This document shows, one piece after another, positions 17,846-26,090 of a DNA stretch of 64,000 nucleotides (positions are counted from its first letter, which is position 1; the number at the start of each line of letters is the position of its first letter). The notes below the pieces were generated by a model, which ran no database searches, was not told where the DNA came from, and saw only the letters and a program-made list of their open reading frames with translations. Both the position numbers and the translations under genes were made by a program. The stretch spans positions 1 through 64,000 of the forward strand of contig CALVGG010000006.1 in the NCBI GenBank assembly GCA_944327085.1, in the 5' to 3' direction. The stretch comes from an uncultured Elusimicrobiales bacterium (GTDB lineage: Bacteria; Elusimicrobiota; Elusimicrobia; Elusimicrobiales; Elusimicrobiaceae).

Positions 17846-18328
17846 TTAATGGCAAGAAGTAGTGCCGGAACTGGCCATACCGTATACGCTGCATTTCTCC
17901 GCTCCGCCGGTGCAATAAAAATCGCCGCCGCTGGCCTTAGTAATGTCATACCAGAAGGCTACGCCTGCCGTATCCCCCGCATTGCGGGAGCAGCAAACCA
18001 AATCCGCGTTGCCCGCCGGGAAGAAACGATAGGTAAAAGCATCCGTTCTTAACGTGGCGTTAGAGCCGCTGCCGGATACCGTACCCGGGGTTTTTACGTC
18101 CAAACTGTTGGCCGTAAACGCGGAGGGAACATGCCCAACAAAAGTTTCCAGCTCCATAGAAGACAATAAACGCAGTTTAGAGTCCGCTATTTTTTTAAGT
18201 AAGGAGCGCGCCTCGGCCGCGCGGGATTTTTCCACCGTTTTTTCATACAGCGGGACGGCCATCGTAACCAAAAGCGTCATAATAATTACAGCTACCAAGA
18301 GTTCAATTAACGTAAAACCTTTTTTCAT
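17846..18328 (-). CDS. Type IV pilin-like (pseudopilin) protein 1
   Basis: 160 residues. Prepilin peptidase motif MKKGFTLIELLV, then a hydrophobic helix with E5 and a conserved AEARSLLKKIADSK helix. The C-terminal part has Cys pairs (VCCSRNAG, YCTGGAEKC). Start at 18328 because AGGAG is 6 nt upstream; the ATG two codons earlier abuts it. It is the third of three tandem pilin genes. No assembly ATPase, platform or peptidase gene is nearby. Confidence 0.87.
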   Translation of the reverse strand: MKKGFTLIELLVAVIIMTLLVTMAVPLYEKTVEKSRAAEARSLLKKIADSKLRLLSSMELETFVGHVPSAFTANSLDVKTPGTVSGSGSNATLRTDAFTYRFFPAGNADLVCCSRNAGDTAGVAFWYDITKASGGDFYCTGGAEKCSVYGMASSGTTSCH

Positions 18329-18337
18329 AATCATCTC

Positions 18338-18820
18338 CTAAAAAGCACAAGTTACACCGGTGGCAACGGGCAAGTCGTACACGTCGCAGGCGGCGGTGGT
18401 GCCCACGCAGGAAAGGGTTTGGTCGTCCCGGTTAAAAATAATGCAGGTGCCGTCATAGTGGCCGCCTCTTCTTTTGGCGGCAATGCGGCTGCCGCTAATA
18501 AACTTATAAGCAAAGTTTTCCGTAGTAAAAATGCCGTTTTTATCCATAGGGGCGCCGCTGTCCTGAAACATATCCAAACGGCCTATGCCAATGTCGCTTG
18601 TGGGCGGGTTATTAAATAAAGCGTTGTAATCATCATAGCCAAAATCCACGGCCAGGCGTTCGCTGGAGTCATACAAGTTCTTTAAGCCGGACATGGCCTC
18701 CGTCGCCCGGGCGCGTTCCACCACGCGGCGGTATTGAGGCAGCGCCAAGGAAGACAAAATGCCTATAATAATTACTACCGTTAAAATTTCAACCAAAGTA
18801 AAACCTTTCTTATTTTTCAT
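18338..18820 (-). CDS. Type IV pilin-like (pseudopilin) protein 2
   Basis: 160 residues. MKNKKGFTLVEILTVVIIIGILSS is a class III-type prepilin start; ALPQYRRVVERARATEA follows. The C-terminal domain carries Cys residues (GTCIIF, LSCVGTTAACDVY, VTCAF) likely to form disulfides. It is the middle gene of the tandem set, 9 nt from both neighbours. Its mature domain differs strongly from the flanking pilins, so the three are paralogues and not recent copies. Confidence 0.88.
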   Translation of the reverse strand: MKNKKGFTLVEILTVVIIIGILSSLALPQYRRVVERARATEAMSGLKNLYDSSERLAVDFGYDDYNALFNNPPTSDIGIGRLDMFQDSGAPMDKNGIFTTENFAYKFISGSRIAAKRRGGHYDGTCIIFNRDDQTLSCVGTTAACDVYDLPVATGVTCAF

Positions 18821-18830
18821 ATATTATCCT

Positions 18831-19274
18831 TTAAAAACATTGTGTACCGTCAAAGTTAAACACATCCTCGCAGGCGGTTCCGCAGCAATACATTTTATTG
18901 CCGTCATAAGCAAACACGGTGCCTTTTACGCCGCTGCCCCTAAGCAGTTTGGCTTTCACTACCACTCCGTCGGAAAGGTCATACTCATAATTGGTAGTGG
19001 TAATTTTAGAGCCGGCAATGCTGTTGGCATTTTTTACCCCGATATCCAACATTGTTGCCGCAAACCCCGCCCCGCCGGACGCGCCAAAAGAGCGGTAGCC
19101 GTTTTCAATGGCCCAGCGTTCGCGCGATTCGTACATAGGCGCCAGCATATTTTCCGCCTCGGCAATGCGGGCGCGGTTTAAGCTGCGGCGATACTGCGGC
19201 ATGGCAATGGCAGACAAAATACCCATAATCAGCACCACGGCCAGCAATTCTATAAGGGTAAAACCTTTTTTCAT
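18831..19274 (-). CDS. Type IV pilin-like (pseudopilin) protein 3
   Basis: 147 residues. MKKGFTLIELLAVVLIMGIL prepilin start, then AMPQYRRSLNRARIAEAENML. The short C-terminal domain has a CCGTACED Cys cluster near the end. It is the first gene of the three-gene minus-strand set, with a GGAGG about 5 nt before the ATG. It may be a minor subunit of a type IV pilus or type II secretion-like fibre. Confidence 0.87.
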   Translation of the reverse strand: MKKGFTLIELLAVVLIMGILSAIAMPQYRRSLNRARIAEAENMLAPMYESRERWAIENGYRSFGASGGAGFAATMLDIGVKNANSIAGSKITTTNYEYDLSDGVVVKAKLLRGSGVKGTVFAYDGNKMYCCGTACEDVFNFDGTQCF

Positions 19275-19423
19275 ACAAACCTCCGCTAATTTATAGTGTA
19301 TGATTTTTTAAAACAATTACAATACCAATTATAGCTAAATCCCCCCGGCAGCGTAAAGATTTACCCCGTTTAATTTGCTATGATATAAAGCGGCCTTGAA
19401 CGCCACACAGGCCGGAGGTTTTT

Positions 19424-20515
19424 ATGAGAATTTATGACGATATCCAATTAGATTATTGCGACGTTTTGCTTCGCCCCAAACGCTCGGCCCTGGCTTCCCG
19501 CAGCGAAGTGGACGTGGAACGCGACTATACTTTTAAATGGTGCCCCATACCGTTAAAAGGCACAGGCGTCATTGCCGCCAATATGGCCACCACCGGCACG
19601 TTTGAAATTGCCAAAGAAATGCAAAAACTGCACCTGTTTACCGCCTTGCACAAGCATTACAGCGCGCAGGAAATTACAGATTTTTTAAAGCAAAATAAAG
19701 AGAATACTTTTTTGTTTGTCAGCTCCGGCGTGTCCGACGCGGACTTTGAAAAATTAACCCAAGTAATGCAAAGCGGGTTAATTAATAATATCTGCGTGGA
19801 CGTGGCCAACGGCTATTCCCCTTACCTTATTAATTACATCAAAAAAGTGCGCAAAACCTGGCCTAAAGCTTTAATTATGGCCGGCAACGTGGTAACCGGG
19901 GATATGTGCGAAGATTTAATTTTAAACGGGGCCGATATTGTAAAAGTGGGCATTGGGCCGGGCTCCGTATGCACCACCCGCAAATTAACCGGGGTGGGGC
20001 GGCCGCAATTTTCCACCGTTATTGAATGCGCGGACGCGGCCCACGGCGTGGGCGGTATGATTTGCGCAGACGGCGGCTGCACCGTACCGGGAGACGTATG
20101 CAAAAGCTTTTGCGCCGGGGCAGATTTTGTAATGCTGGGCGGCATGCTGGCCGGCCATGCCGAAAGCGGCGGCGAAATGTGCGAGAAGCACTTTCAAACC
20201 TCCGAAGTAAATTTTATTGACGATAAAACCTGCGCCATGGCCATAGAAACCAAACAATATAAAAAATTCTACGGCATGAGCTCCGAATACGCACAGGAAA
20301 AACACTACGGCGGAATGAAAAAATACCGCGCAAGCGAAGGCAAAGTGGTGGAGCTGCCCTACCGCGGCCCGGTAGAACACACGCTGCTGCACCTGCTTGG
20401 CGGCATGAGAAGCTGCATGACGTATATCGGCGCAAAACGCCTTAAAGATATGCCCAAATGCGCCACCTTCTACCGCGTAAACCGCCAGCTAAACACCATT
20501 TTCGGCAATGAATAA
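19424..20515 (+). CDS. guaC: GMP reductase
   Basis: 363 residues, IMPDH/GMPR TIM barrel. It reduces GMP to IMP with NADPH and releases ammonia. DVLLRPKRS at the N terminus, KVGIGPGSVCTTR (catalytic Cys), ADGGC, GADFVMLGGMLAGH, and the YRG-x-VEHTLLHLLGGMRS end fit GuaC of the GuaC1 type more than IMPDH, and no CBS domain is present. GGAGG lies 5 nt before the ATG. Confidence 0.92.
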   Translation: MRIYDDIQLDYCDVLLRPKRSALASRSEVDVERDYTFKWCPIPLKGTGVIAANMATTGTFEIAKEMQKLHLFTALHKHYSAQEITDFLKQNKENTFLFVSSGVSDADFEKLTQVMQSGLINNICVDVANGYSPYLINYIKKVRKTWPKALIMAGNVVTGDMCEDLILNGADIVKVGIGPGSVCTTRKLTGVGRPQFSTVIECADAAHGVGGMICADGGCTVPGDVCKSFCAGADFVMLGGMLAGHAESGGEMCEKHFQTSEVNFIDDKTCAMAIETKQYKKFYGMSSEYAQEKHYGGMKKYRASEGKVVELPYRGPVEHTLLHLLGGMRSCMTYIGAKRLKDMPKCATFYRVNRQLNTIFGNE

Positions 20516-20625
20516 GCACCGTATCCGCATTATAAAAACGGGTACCAATATATATGTAAAACTGGTACAATGTACAAGTTAAAAGTTAAACGTCCCAGGG
20601 TATCCTGCGGAAAAGGAGAAAATAA

Positions 20626-21042
20626 ATGATTAAAGAAGGTTCCAAAGCAAAATTTGACTATACGCTTACCGTTGACGGTAAAGTGGCCGACACTTCCGCC
20701 GGGCGCGGGCCGCTGGAATATACCCACGGGGCGGGTATGATCATCCCCGGGTTGGAAAAAGAACTGGCCGGTATGAAAGTGGGCGACAAAAAAACCGTAA
20801 CCGTTAAGCCGGAAGAAGGCTACGGCCCGGTGAGAGAAGACGCCATCAAACGCGTACCCAAAGAAGCCATTTCCAACGCCGGTGATTTAAAAGTGGGCGA
20901 TATGGTGGGCGCCAGCAATGGGGAACACACCTTCCGCGCTATCGTAAAAGAAATTGGCGACAAGGAAATCACGCTGGACTTTAACCACCCCCTGGCCGGA
21001 AAAGAATTGGTCTTTGATGTAGAAATTAAAGAAGTGAAATAA
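20626..21042 (+). CDS. FKBP-type peptidyl-prolyl isomerase, SlyD-like
   Basis: 138 residues. FKBP fold split by the insert-in-flap domain (residues about 65-120). Visible parts are KFDYTLTVDGKVADTS, the GPLEYTHGAGMIIPGLEKELAGMKVGDKK core, and the GYGPVREDAIKRVPKEA flap. It catalyses cis-trans prolyl isomerisation and acts as a chaperone. It lacks the His/Cys-rich metal tail of E. coli SlyD. AAAAGGAG lies 9 nt before the ATG. Confidence 0.92.
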   Translation: MIKEGSKAKFDYTLTVDGKVADTSAGRGPLEYTHGAGMIIPGLEKELAGMKVGDKKTVTVKPEEGYGPVREDAIKRVPKEAISNAGDLKVGDMVGASNGEHTFRAIVKEIGDKEITLDFNHPLAGKELVFDVEIKEVK

Positions 21043-21082
21043 CGGCCTGTTTCCCTACTAAGCAGGGAATATTTTTGAGCAT

Positions 21083-21117
21083 AAAAAACCCTTCCAAAAG
21101 GAAGGGTTTTTATTTTT
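21083..21117. terminator. Bidirectional terminator after the FKBP gene
   Basis: AAAAACCCTTCC, loop AAAA, GGAAGGGTTTTTATTTTT. It lies between convergent genes and overlaps the end of the CBS-domain gene. Confidence 0.9.
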
Positions 21118-21877
21118 GTTTTATAAAACGGCTGCATAGCCGCCTAAGCGGGCCCGGCTTAGCAGGCAGGGCCGGCAGGCGCGCGTCCAACACGCCCAAA
21201 ATTTTGCCGTCTGCGTCCAGCACGGGCAAAAGTGGGCTTTGGGTTTGTTTAAAAAGTAAAGCGGCATGCTGCAAACTGTCCTGCGGGGCCAAAGAGGCCA
21301 AATCCGTACTCATAACGGAACCTAAAGCGCTGGTGTGCGAGTAGAACAACATTTCCGCCGTGCGGATAACCCCTTTTAATTGCCCGTCCTTGGCAGTAAC
21401 AAAACAAACCGCCGGCAATTTTTTGCGGGGAAGTGTTTTTAACCGTTCCACAGCGTCCGCCACTTTGGCATCGGTTTTTAAAGCAACAAAATCGGTACTC
21501 ATCAGCGCGCCCACGCTGCCGGCAGGGTACGCCAGCACCTGGGAAAGCAAAGCCACAAATTCCGGCTTTAAGGCAGAGGAAAGTTTCTCCCGGTACGGCT
21601 GGGAAAATTCCTTCATCATTCGGGCAGCCTGCACCACATCCAACCGGGAAAACACATACGCCCCCTGCCTGGCCGGCAAACGGCGCAGCACGGCGGCCGC
21701 TTTGCACGGGTCCATATGATTAAAACAGGTAATTAAAGTTTGCGCTTTTAAAGGTGATATTAAAATAAGCGTTTCATGCGTAGCCAAAGATTCCAGCGCC
21801 CTGGCCGCCGCTTGAGGGGCGGCGGTGATGAATTTTTCGGTAATTAAATGGGCCAGCGTTTCTGCGGGGGTAAGCAT
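21110..21877 (-). CDS. MgtE-N/CBS-pair protein lacking a membrane domain
   Basis: 255 residues. Residues about 15-120 are MgtE N-domain-like helical repeats (LISPLKAQTLITCFNHMDPCKAAAVLRRLP). Then come two CBS domains (VGALMSTDFVAL; LGSVMSTDLASLAP, LPVLDADGKILGVLD). In MgtE these gate a Mg2+ channel, but here the channel is absent and the protein ends after the second CBS, so it may be a soluble sensor or regulator. The start at 21877 is chosen because AGAGG lies upstream and the domain begins right after. Confidence 0.8.
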   Translation of the reverse strand: MLTPAETLAHLITEKFITAAPQAAARALESLATHETLILISPLKAQTLITCFNHMDPCKAAAVLRRLPARQGAYVFSRLDVVQAARMMKEFSQPYREKLSSALKPEFVALLSQVLAYPAGSVGALMSTDFVALKTDAKVADAVERLKTLPRKKLPAVCFVTAKDGQLKGVIRTAEMLFYSHTSALGSVMSTDLASLAPQDSLQHAALLFKQTQSPLLPVLDADGKILGVLDARLPALPAKPGPLRRLCSRFIKQK

Positions 21878-21950
21878 AAATCGTCTTTTACCTCTGATTA
21901 TTTTTATTATAATAAATAAACAGGCGCCTACGCCAAACGTGAGGTGGCAT

Positions 21951-23132
21951 ATGCTTTTTAATAAACCCATTAACGATTTAACTTTTCAGGACGTGGTGGA
22001 CTTTTGCAAAAAAGAAATACCGGAAGGCAAACAGCTGGATTATAAATATCTGCTGCCCAAAAATAAAGAAAAGTTCGCCAAAACCATTGCATCCTTTGCC
22101 AATGCGCTGGGAGGGACTATCATCATCGGAGTACAAGACGATAAAAACGACAAACCCGCCCCCCCTTTTACCGGCATTGCCTATCACGAAAAAATACGCA
22201 ACACGATAGAAGACATCATACAGGTATACATAGACCCCATTGTGTTTGTGGACATCAACACCTGCGTGGGCCCCAATAACCGTATGTTTGTGGTGATTAA
22301 TATTCCGCAAAGCAATCTAACCCCCCATTTGGTAGGCAAAAGCAAACGCGCCTATATACGCACCGGGCAAAGCAGCCGGCCGGAAGCCATCGTCCACCCC
22401 ACCAAATTGCCCTGGCTGCTGGACCACCGCAAAAAATCCGAACGCCTGCGCCATATTCTGTACGATAAGGCAGAAAGCCATTTTGAAAACTATTTAAAAA
22501 TGAAAAATATCCGCTCCGAGGGATTGCCGGTATGGACTTTGTCCGTCTCTCCCCTCTACCCGGAAGAACCGCTGACCGATTACAAACGCCTGCCGCAATT
22601 AATTAAAGAGTGCACCACACAGGCGTGGTTTGGCTCCCTTCCCGGGGAAGACTACCCCCTCCAACCCGTGCAAGACGGCATAACCGTTATCAGCAATTTA
22701 AAAGACGTGCACAAAACTACCGAATTTAACGCCTATGGGCTCCTGATGGATAAACGTATTGCCGGGGAAACCAAAACATTTAACGGGCATAAAGCCCGCG
22801 TGGTAAGCGTGGAAAAACTGGCGCAGGAACTGGTGCTGTTTTTTGTAACCGCCATTAAATATTTAAATAAAATATCGTTTGGAGGTTCCTTATATTTCCG
22901 GTTAAAAATGAGCAACAGCCACGCGCTGCGCGTTTCTTTGGGTAAACAAAAAGCCACCGTGCTGGAAGATTACCTGCGTATGGACCGCACCCTGAACCTG
23001 CCCGAAGTGGAGGACCGCCTTTCCTACACCATACAAAACATTTTGCAAGAAGCCGCCTGGGGGCTGGGCATTCCGGCGGATGCAAATTATTTAAAAAATT
23101 TAATAAACGGTTACCTGGGGGATATTGAATAA
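21951..23132 (+). CDS. AlbA_2 (Schlafen-type) putative DNA/RNA-binding ATPase-like protein
   Basis: 393 residues. The N-terminal 150 residues match the AlbA_2/Schlafen AAA_4 region: EGKQLDYKY, IASFANALGGTIIIGVQDD, DINTCVG, YIRTGQSSRP. The C-terminal 240 residues have no motif I recognise. GAGGTGG lies before the ATG at 21951; upstream codons overlap the promoter of the divergent gene and are excluded. Its stop overlaps the start of the SUI1-like gene (TAATG). Confidence 0.75.
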   Translation: MLFNKPINDLTFQDVVDFCKKEIPEGKQLDYKYLLPKNKEKFAKTIASFANALGGTIIIGVQDDKNDKPAPPFTGIAYHEKIRNTIEDIIQVYIDPIVFVDINTCVGPNNRMFVVINIPQSNLTPHLVGKSKRAYIRTGQSSRPEAIVHPTKLPWLLDHRKKSERLRHILYDKAESHFENYLKMKNIRSEGLPVWTLSVSPLYPEEPLTDYKRLPQLIKECTTQAWFGSLPGEDYPLQPVQDGITVISNLKDVHKTTEFNAYGLLMDKRIAGETKTFNGHKARVVSVEKLAQELVLFFVTAIKYLNKISFGGSLYFRLKMSNSHALRVSLGKQKATVLEDYLRMDRTLNLPEVEDRLSYTIQNILQEAAWGLGIPADANYLKNLINGYLGDIE

Positions 23133-23458
23133 TGGCGGAAATTTTTTATTCTACGGACCCGAACTTCTGCCCCCATTGCAAGCATATCCCCTGTGTGTGC
23201 AATCAGCTGGGCGCGCCCAAAAAACAAACCGAGCCTGTACGTGTGCGTTTTATGAAAAACGCCAAAGGCAGCGGGGTAACCCTGGTGGAACGCCTGCCCC
23301 TGCACCCGCAAGAGAAAGAAGAACTGCTGAAAAAAATAAAAAAAGCCCTGGGCTGCGGCGGCACTTTAAAAAACGGCATTTTAGAAATACAAGGGGACAA
23401 AAAAACACGCACCGCTCAAATTTTGGAAAAAGAAGGTTACAAAGTACGTATTTTATAA
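23132..23458 (+). CDS. SUI1/YciH-family translation factor with N-terminal zinc motif
   Basis: 108 residues. The core (KGSGVTLVERLPLHPQEKEE through KTRTAQILEKEGYKVR) is the eIF1/SUI1 fold that, as YciH, discriminates against non-canonical initiation. Ahead of it lies FCPHCKHIPCVC, a possible zinc knuckle found in many bacterial members. Translationally coupled to the upstream AlbA_2 gene. Confidence 0.85.
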   Translation: MAEIFYSTDPNFCPHCKHIPCVCNQLGAPKKQTEPVRVRFMKNAKGSGVTLVERLPLHPQEKEELLKKIKKALGCGGTLKNGILEIQGDKKTRTAQILEKEGYKVRIL

Positions 23459-23478
23459 ATTGCAAATAAGAGGAACAT

Positions 23479-23940
23479 ATGAAAGCAGGTTTTACACTGG
23501 TGGAATTACTGGTAGTAATTATTATTATAGGGGTGCTTTCCAGCATAGCTATACCCTATTATTTTAACGCGGTGGAAAGCGCCCGCAACACGGAAGCCGT
23601 ACTTTTATGGGGGCGCACCAAAAATTTCTACCACGGGCGGCGTATGGATGCCGAATCCGCCCAGCGCCTGCAGGACCGCTCCAACAAAGACGGGAAGCTA
23701 AAATATTTTAACGTGGCCATCGTCTGCCGTGAAGAACCCGGAAAAGAAAACTGCTGGGAGGCCGATTTTTTGCAAAAAGATCCCGGCCATGTGGAATATA
23801 AATTAACCACTACCAATAATTTCCTGCATTTGGCCTGCGTGGGGTTTAACGATGCCGGCAAGGATTTTTGCCTATCCCGCACCAGTGAAGACAATAAAAC
23901 GGAAATAGACGGGCAGGAGGCCTATATCATCCGGTTTTAA
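23479..23940 (+). CDS. Type IV pilin-like (pseudopilin) protein 4
   Basis: 153 residues. MKAGFTLVELLVVIIIIGVL prepilin start with E5, then SSIAIPYYFNAVESARNTEA. Cys pairs in the C-terminal domain (VCREEPGKENCW; LACVGFNDAGKDFC). AAGAGGAAC before the ATG. It is separated from the three-gene pilin cluster by about 4 kb and on the opposite strand, and sits last in the AlbA_2-SUI1 unit. Confidence 0.87.
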   Translation: MKAGFTLVELLVVIIIIGVLSSIAIPYYFNAVESARNTEAVLLWGRTKNFYHGRRMDAESAQRLQDRSNKDGKLKYFNVAIVCREEPGKENCWEADFLQKDPGHVEYKLTTTNNFLHLACVGFNDAGKDFCLSRTSEDNKTEIDGQEAYIIRF

Positions 23941-23968
23941 AACAGATTCTTCCGCCAATACCGCAACA

Positions 23969-23998
23969 AAAAACCCCCGGGCATAACCGGGGGTTTTT
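23969..23998. terminator. Bidirectional terminator after pilin 4
   Basis: CCCCCGG (23974-23980), loop, CCGGGGG (23987-23993), with A and T runs on both sides. It lies between convergent genes. Confidence 0.9.
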
Positions 23999-24013
23999 GC
24001 GATAAAACAAGAC

Positions 24014-24562
24014 TTATTTGCTGGCTAAAGCTAAGCGGAGGTTTTTAGCCGCCATTTTGCTTAACTGTTGCTTCATTAAAGCTACTTTTTCCGCCGGAAC
24101 TAACACTTCAAAAGATTTTTCACCCGTGGTTGTTTTGCTATAGCATTTGGTCATTTTAAAAGTTACTTTTAAACCCGTTTCATCTTCCGTTACGGAAAGC
24201 AAAGACCCGTCTAAATCCAAACCGTCCCACGCCAATACTTCCGTATTAATTTTAATGGCAAGGCCTTTGTCCGTCAGCACCGGGTTAAAAGCAAAAGCTA
24301 AAGCGCCGGTATATTCTTCGGCAGGGGCTTCTCTGTCAAACCAGCCTTTTTCATAATAATCGGCCACATAAAAAACGCCTTCCGTCTGATACAGCTGTAA
24401 ATCCGTGTTTTTAATAACGTAAAAATAAGTTTTTCCTTGTTCAAATGCCACTTCTTTTTGATTATCAAGCAGTATACCGCCTTTTAGGGAAGTTAACAAC
24501 TGCTGAGAAAAACCAATGGTTCCTACACACAACATTAATGCTACTACTAGCAATTTTTTCAT
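24014..24562 (-). CDS. Secreted protein of unknown function
   Basis: 182 residues. Start at 24562 because GAGG lies 9 nt upstream; the ATG five codons earlier overlaps that site. Signal peptide MKKLLVVALMLCVGTIGFSQ. The mature part alternates beta-like stretches (GKTYFYVIKNTDLQLYQTEG, LKVTFKMTKCYSKTTTGEKS) and ends in a short helix. I recognise no family. It is the last host gene before the prophage. Confidence 0.75.
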   Translation of the reverse strand: MKKLLVVALMLCVGTIGFSQQLLTSLKGGILLDNQKEVAFEQGKTYFYVIKNTDLQLYQTEGVFYVADYYEKGWFDREAPAEEYTGALAFAFNPVLTDKGLAIKINTEVLAWDGLDLDGSLLSVTEDETGLKVTFKMTKCYSKTTTGEKSFEVLVPAEKVALMKQQLSKMAAKNLRLALASK

Positions 24563-24799
24563 ACAATTTTTCCTCATTTTATGTTGATTTTACGGGGGAA
24601 ACACCCTCCCCGTACCTTTAGGGTAACAATTATTATGCAGTTGCGCTATCCGCCAAAAGGCCCTATTTTGATATAGGACTTTGGGCCTATATCCACACTC
24701 CCTTTTTACTTTGCCGGATTTCCCTATACACAAAGCCTTTGCAGAGAATAAAAAATGCTGGCAGTTAATAAAACTGTCAGCATTTTTGTCAGTATCTGT
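24563..24799. other. Gene-free host flank left of attL
   Basis: With the following 160 bases this makes almost 400 bp without a gene. It holds the promoter region of the secreted protein, two ATAGG/CCTAT inverted motifs at about 24,660-24,695, and the old tRNA-Asn terminator listed separately. I see no ORF with a ribosome-binding site. Confidence 0.6.
24750..24787. terminator. Displaced terminator of tRNA-Asn
   Basis: A run of A, ATGCTGgCAGTT, loop, AACTGtCAGCAT and a T run. It lies just left of attL, where the tRNA gene would end on the minus strand in an unlysogenised chromosome, so prophage insertion has moved it about 30 kb from the tRNA. Confidence 0.75.
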
Positions 24800-24823
24800 T
24801 CTAAAAATGGCTCCCCGAGTAGG
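24800..24823. repeat. attL core (24 bp)
   Basis: Begins TCTAAAAATGG and ends GAGTAGG, identical to 54462-54485. It is the leftover 3' end of the host tRNA-Asn; the sequence diverges immediately to the right (AGATAAAG against GCTCGAAC). Confidence 0.92.
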
Positions 24824-24861
24824 AGATAAAGAAAAAACTATTTCCTGTATAGTAAAGCCTT

Positions 24862-24898
24862 AAAAAGAGGGCTTTTTCGCTATACAAAAGCCCTTTTT
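24862..24898. terminator. Terminator between attL and the integrase gene
   Basis: AGGGCTTTT (24868-24876) pairs with AAAAGCCCT (24886-24894) and a T run follows. It can end leftward int transcription or insulate the prophage from host transcripts. Confidence 0.75.
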
Positions 24899-24943
24899 AA
24901 CCCCCTATCAATACCCTGCCTATTAATTCAAAACATTATTTTT

Positions 24944-24964
24944 TTTACTACATTTTTTACTACA
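24944..24964. repeat. Paired TTTACTACA motifs, left end
   Basis: TTTACTACA at 24944-24952 and 24956-24964, same orientation, 12 bp apart, overlapping the int stop codon. The same pair with the same spacing recurs next to attR. They may be arm-type integrase sites. Confidence 0.6.
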
Positions 24965-26057
24965 ATTCCGGCAGTTTTTCCACCGCGCTGGCCAGAGTAA
25001 CCGGGGATAAATGGGCGTAAATTTCCGTGGTTTTTATACTGCTGTGGCCCAGCAGTTTGGATACGGTATATAGGTCCACCCCAGCCTGTACCAAATGGCT
25101 GGCAAATGTGTGGCGGAGCTTGTGCAAACTGCCCTTTAAACCGGTGCTTTTTATAAATTTTAGGTACTTGGTAACAATGCCATCAAGGGTCAGCGGGTCC
25201 CCATAATAGTCATACAATACGCGGTTACACTTATCAGAATGCGGCAAAACCTGCAAATAAGACAGCAAATCGGCCGATAGCGGGATGTCTCGGCACTCGT
25301 TGGTCTTGGGTGTCCAGCCGGGTTTAGGCTGTACGGTAAGGGTCTTTTTAGTGAAATCTATGTCCCCCCACTCCAAAAATACCATTTCCCCCCTACGCAG
25401 GCCCGCCCGTGCCCCCAGCAATGTGGCGGTTTTATAGGGGCAGTATCCACCGTGTTCTTCGGCCTTTTCGTCCGCGCACTTTAGCACTTGGGTTAATTCC
25501 TGCGGGGTAAAGAAATCCACGCGTCCTTTGGGAGTTTTAAACTTTTTAATGCGCGACAGCTTCATTTCCGGCAGCAGTTCCCACTCCGCCCCTTTGCGAA
25601 GCGCGCACTTTACCGCGCGCACCATACGGTTTATCCCCTCGTTTGACATAAGGCCAATGGGGCGCTTATCCTTTTTGGGGTTATATGTGGCGGCAAGTTT
25701 ATCTGAGGTATTTTTAAGCCAGGTTTGGAAGTTTTCCACAAGGGCGAGGTTTATTTCTTCCAGCGTTTTTGGAGAGGCAAACTCTTCAAAATAATTAAGG
25801 GCGCGGCGGTCGTGCCCCAGGGTAATGGGGCTTTTGTTGGCGCGGGACCAGTCCAAATACCGCTGTTTAAATGCCTCCCAGGTGCTGGTGCCGTATTTGG
25901 AGCGGGATTTGCTTTCCGCCTTGATGTCTGCCAGCATGCGCTGGGCCGCCGCCTTGTTTTCACACAAGGCGCACTGTTTGCGCTTGCCGTTAACCATAAC
26001 GGAACCCCAATATACCGGGGATCCGGCGCGCTTATAGACAGAAGGTAGTTTAGGCAT
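24960..26057 (-). CDS. int: Phage integrase, tyrosine recombinase
   Basis: 365 residues. An N-terminal arm-binding region ([20 protein letters not shown]), a SAM-like core-binding domain (about 55-160), then the catalytic domain. Active-site residues are visible: Arg221 (AGLRRGEM), His312 and Arg315 ([12 protein letters not shown]), His338 (LLGHSS) and Tyr347 (TEIYAHL). It recombines attP with the 3' end of tRNA-Asn. It lies 137 bp from attL, the usual placement, and reads toward it. The stop codon overlaps the paired 9-bp motifs. Confidence 0.95.
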   Translation of the reverse strand: MPKLPSVYKRAGSPVYWGSVMVNGKRKQCALCENKAAAQRMLADIKAESKSRSKYGTSTWEAFKQRYLDWSRANKSPITLGHDRRALNYFEEFASPKTLEEINLALVENFQTWLKNTSDKLAATYNPKKDKRPIGLMSNEGINRMVRAVKCALRKGAEWELLPEMKLSRIKKFKTPKGRVDFFTPQELTQVLKCADEKAEEHGGYCPYKTATLLGARAGLRRGEMVFLEWGDIDFTKKTLTVQPKPGWTPKTNECRDIPLSADLLSYLQVLPHSDKCNRVLYDYYGDPLTLDGIVTKYLKFIKSTGLKGSLHKLRHTFASHLVQAGVDLYTVSKLLGHSSIKTTEIYAHLSPVTLASAVEKLPEL

Positions 26058-26064
26058 AGATTAA

Positions 26065-26090
26065 ATACCCCGCCGGAGCGGGGCTTTGGT
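26065..26090 (-). terminator. Hairpin between the lysogeny operon and int
   Basis: CCCCGC (26068-26073), CGGA, GCGGGG (26078-26083), followed on the minus strand by TATTTAAT. It is a weak terminator that would partly separate the repressor operon from int. Confidence 0.6.

Noticed and set aside
21825-21950. Upstream extension of the AlbA_2 gene
   Set aside because: It overlaps the start of the divergent CBS-domain gene, and the ribosome-binding site GAGGTGG lies before 21951.
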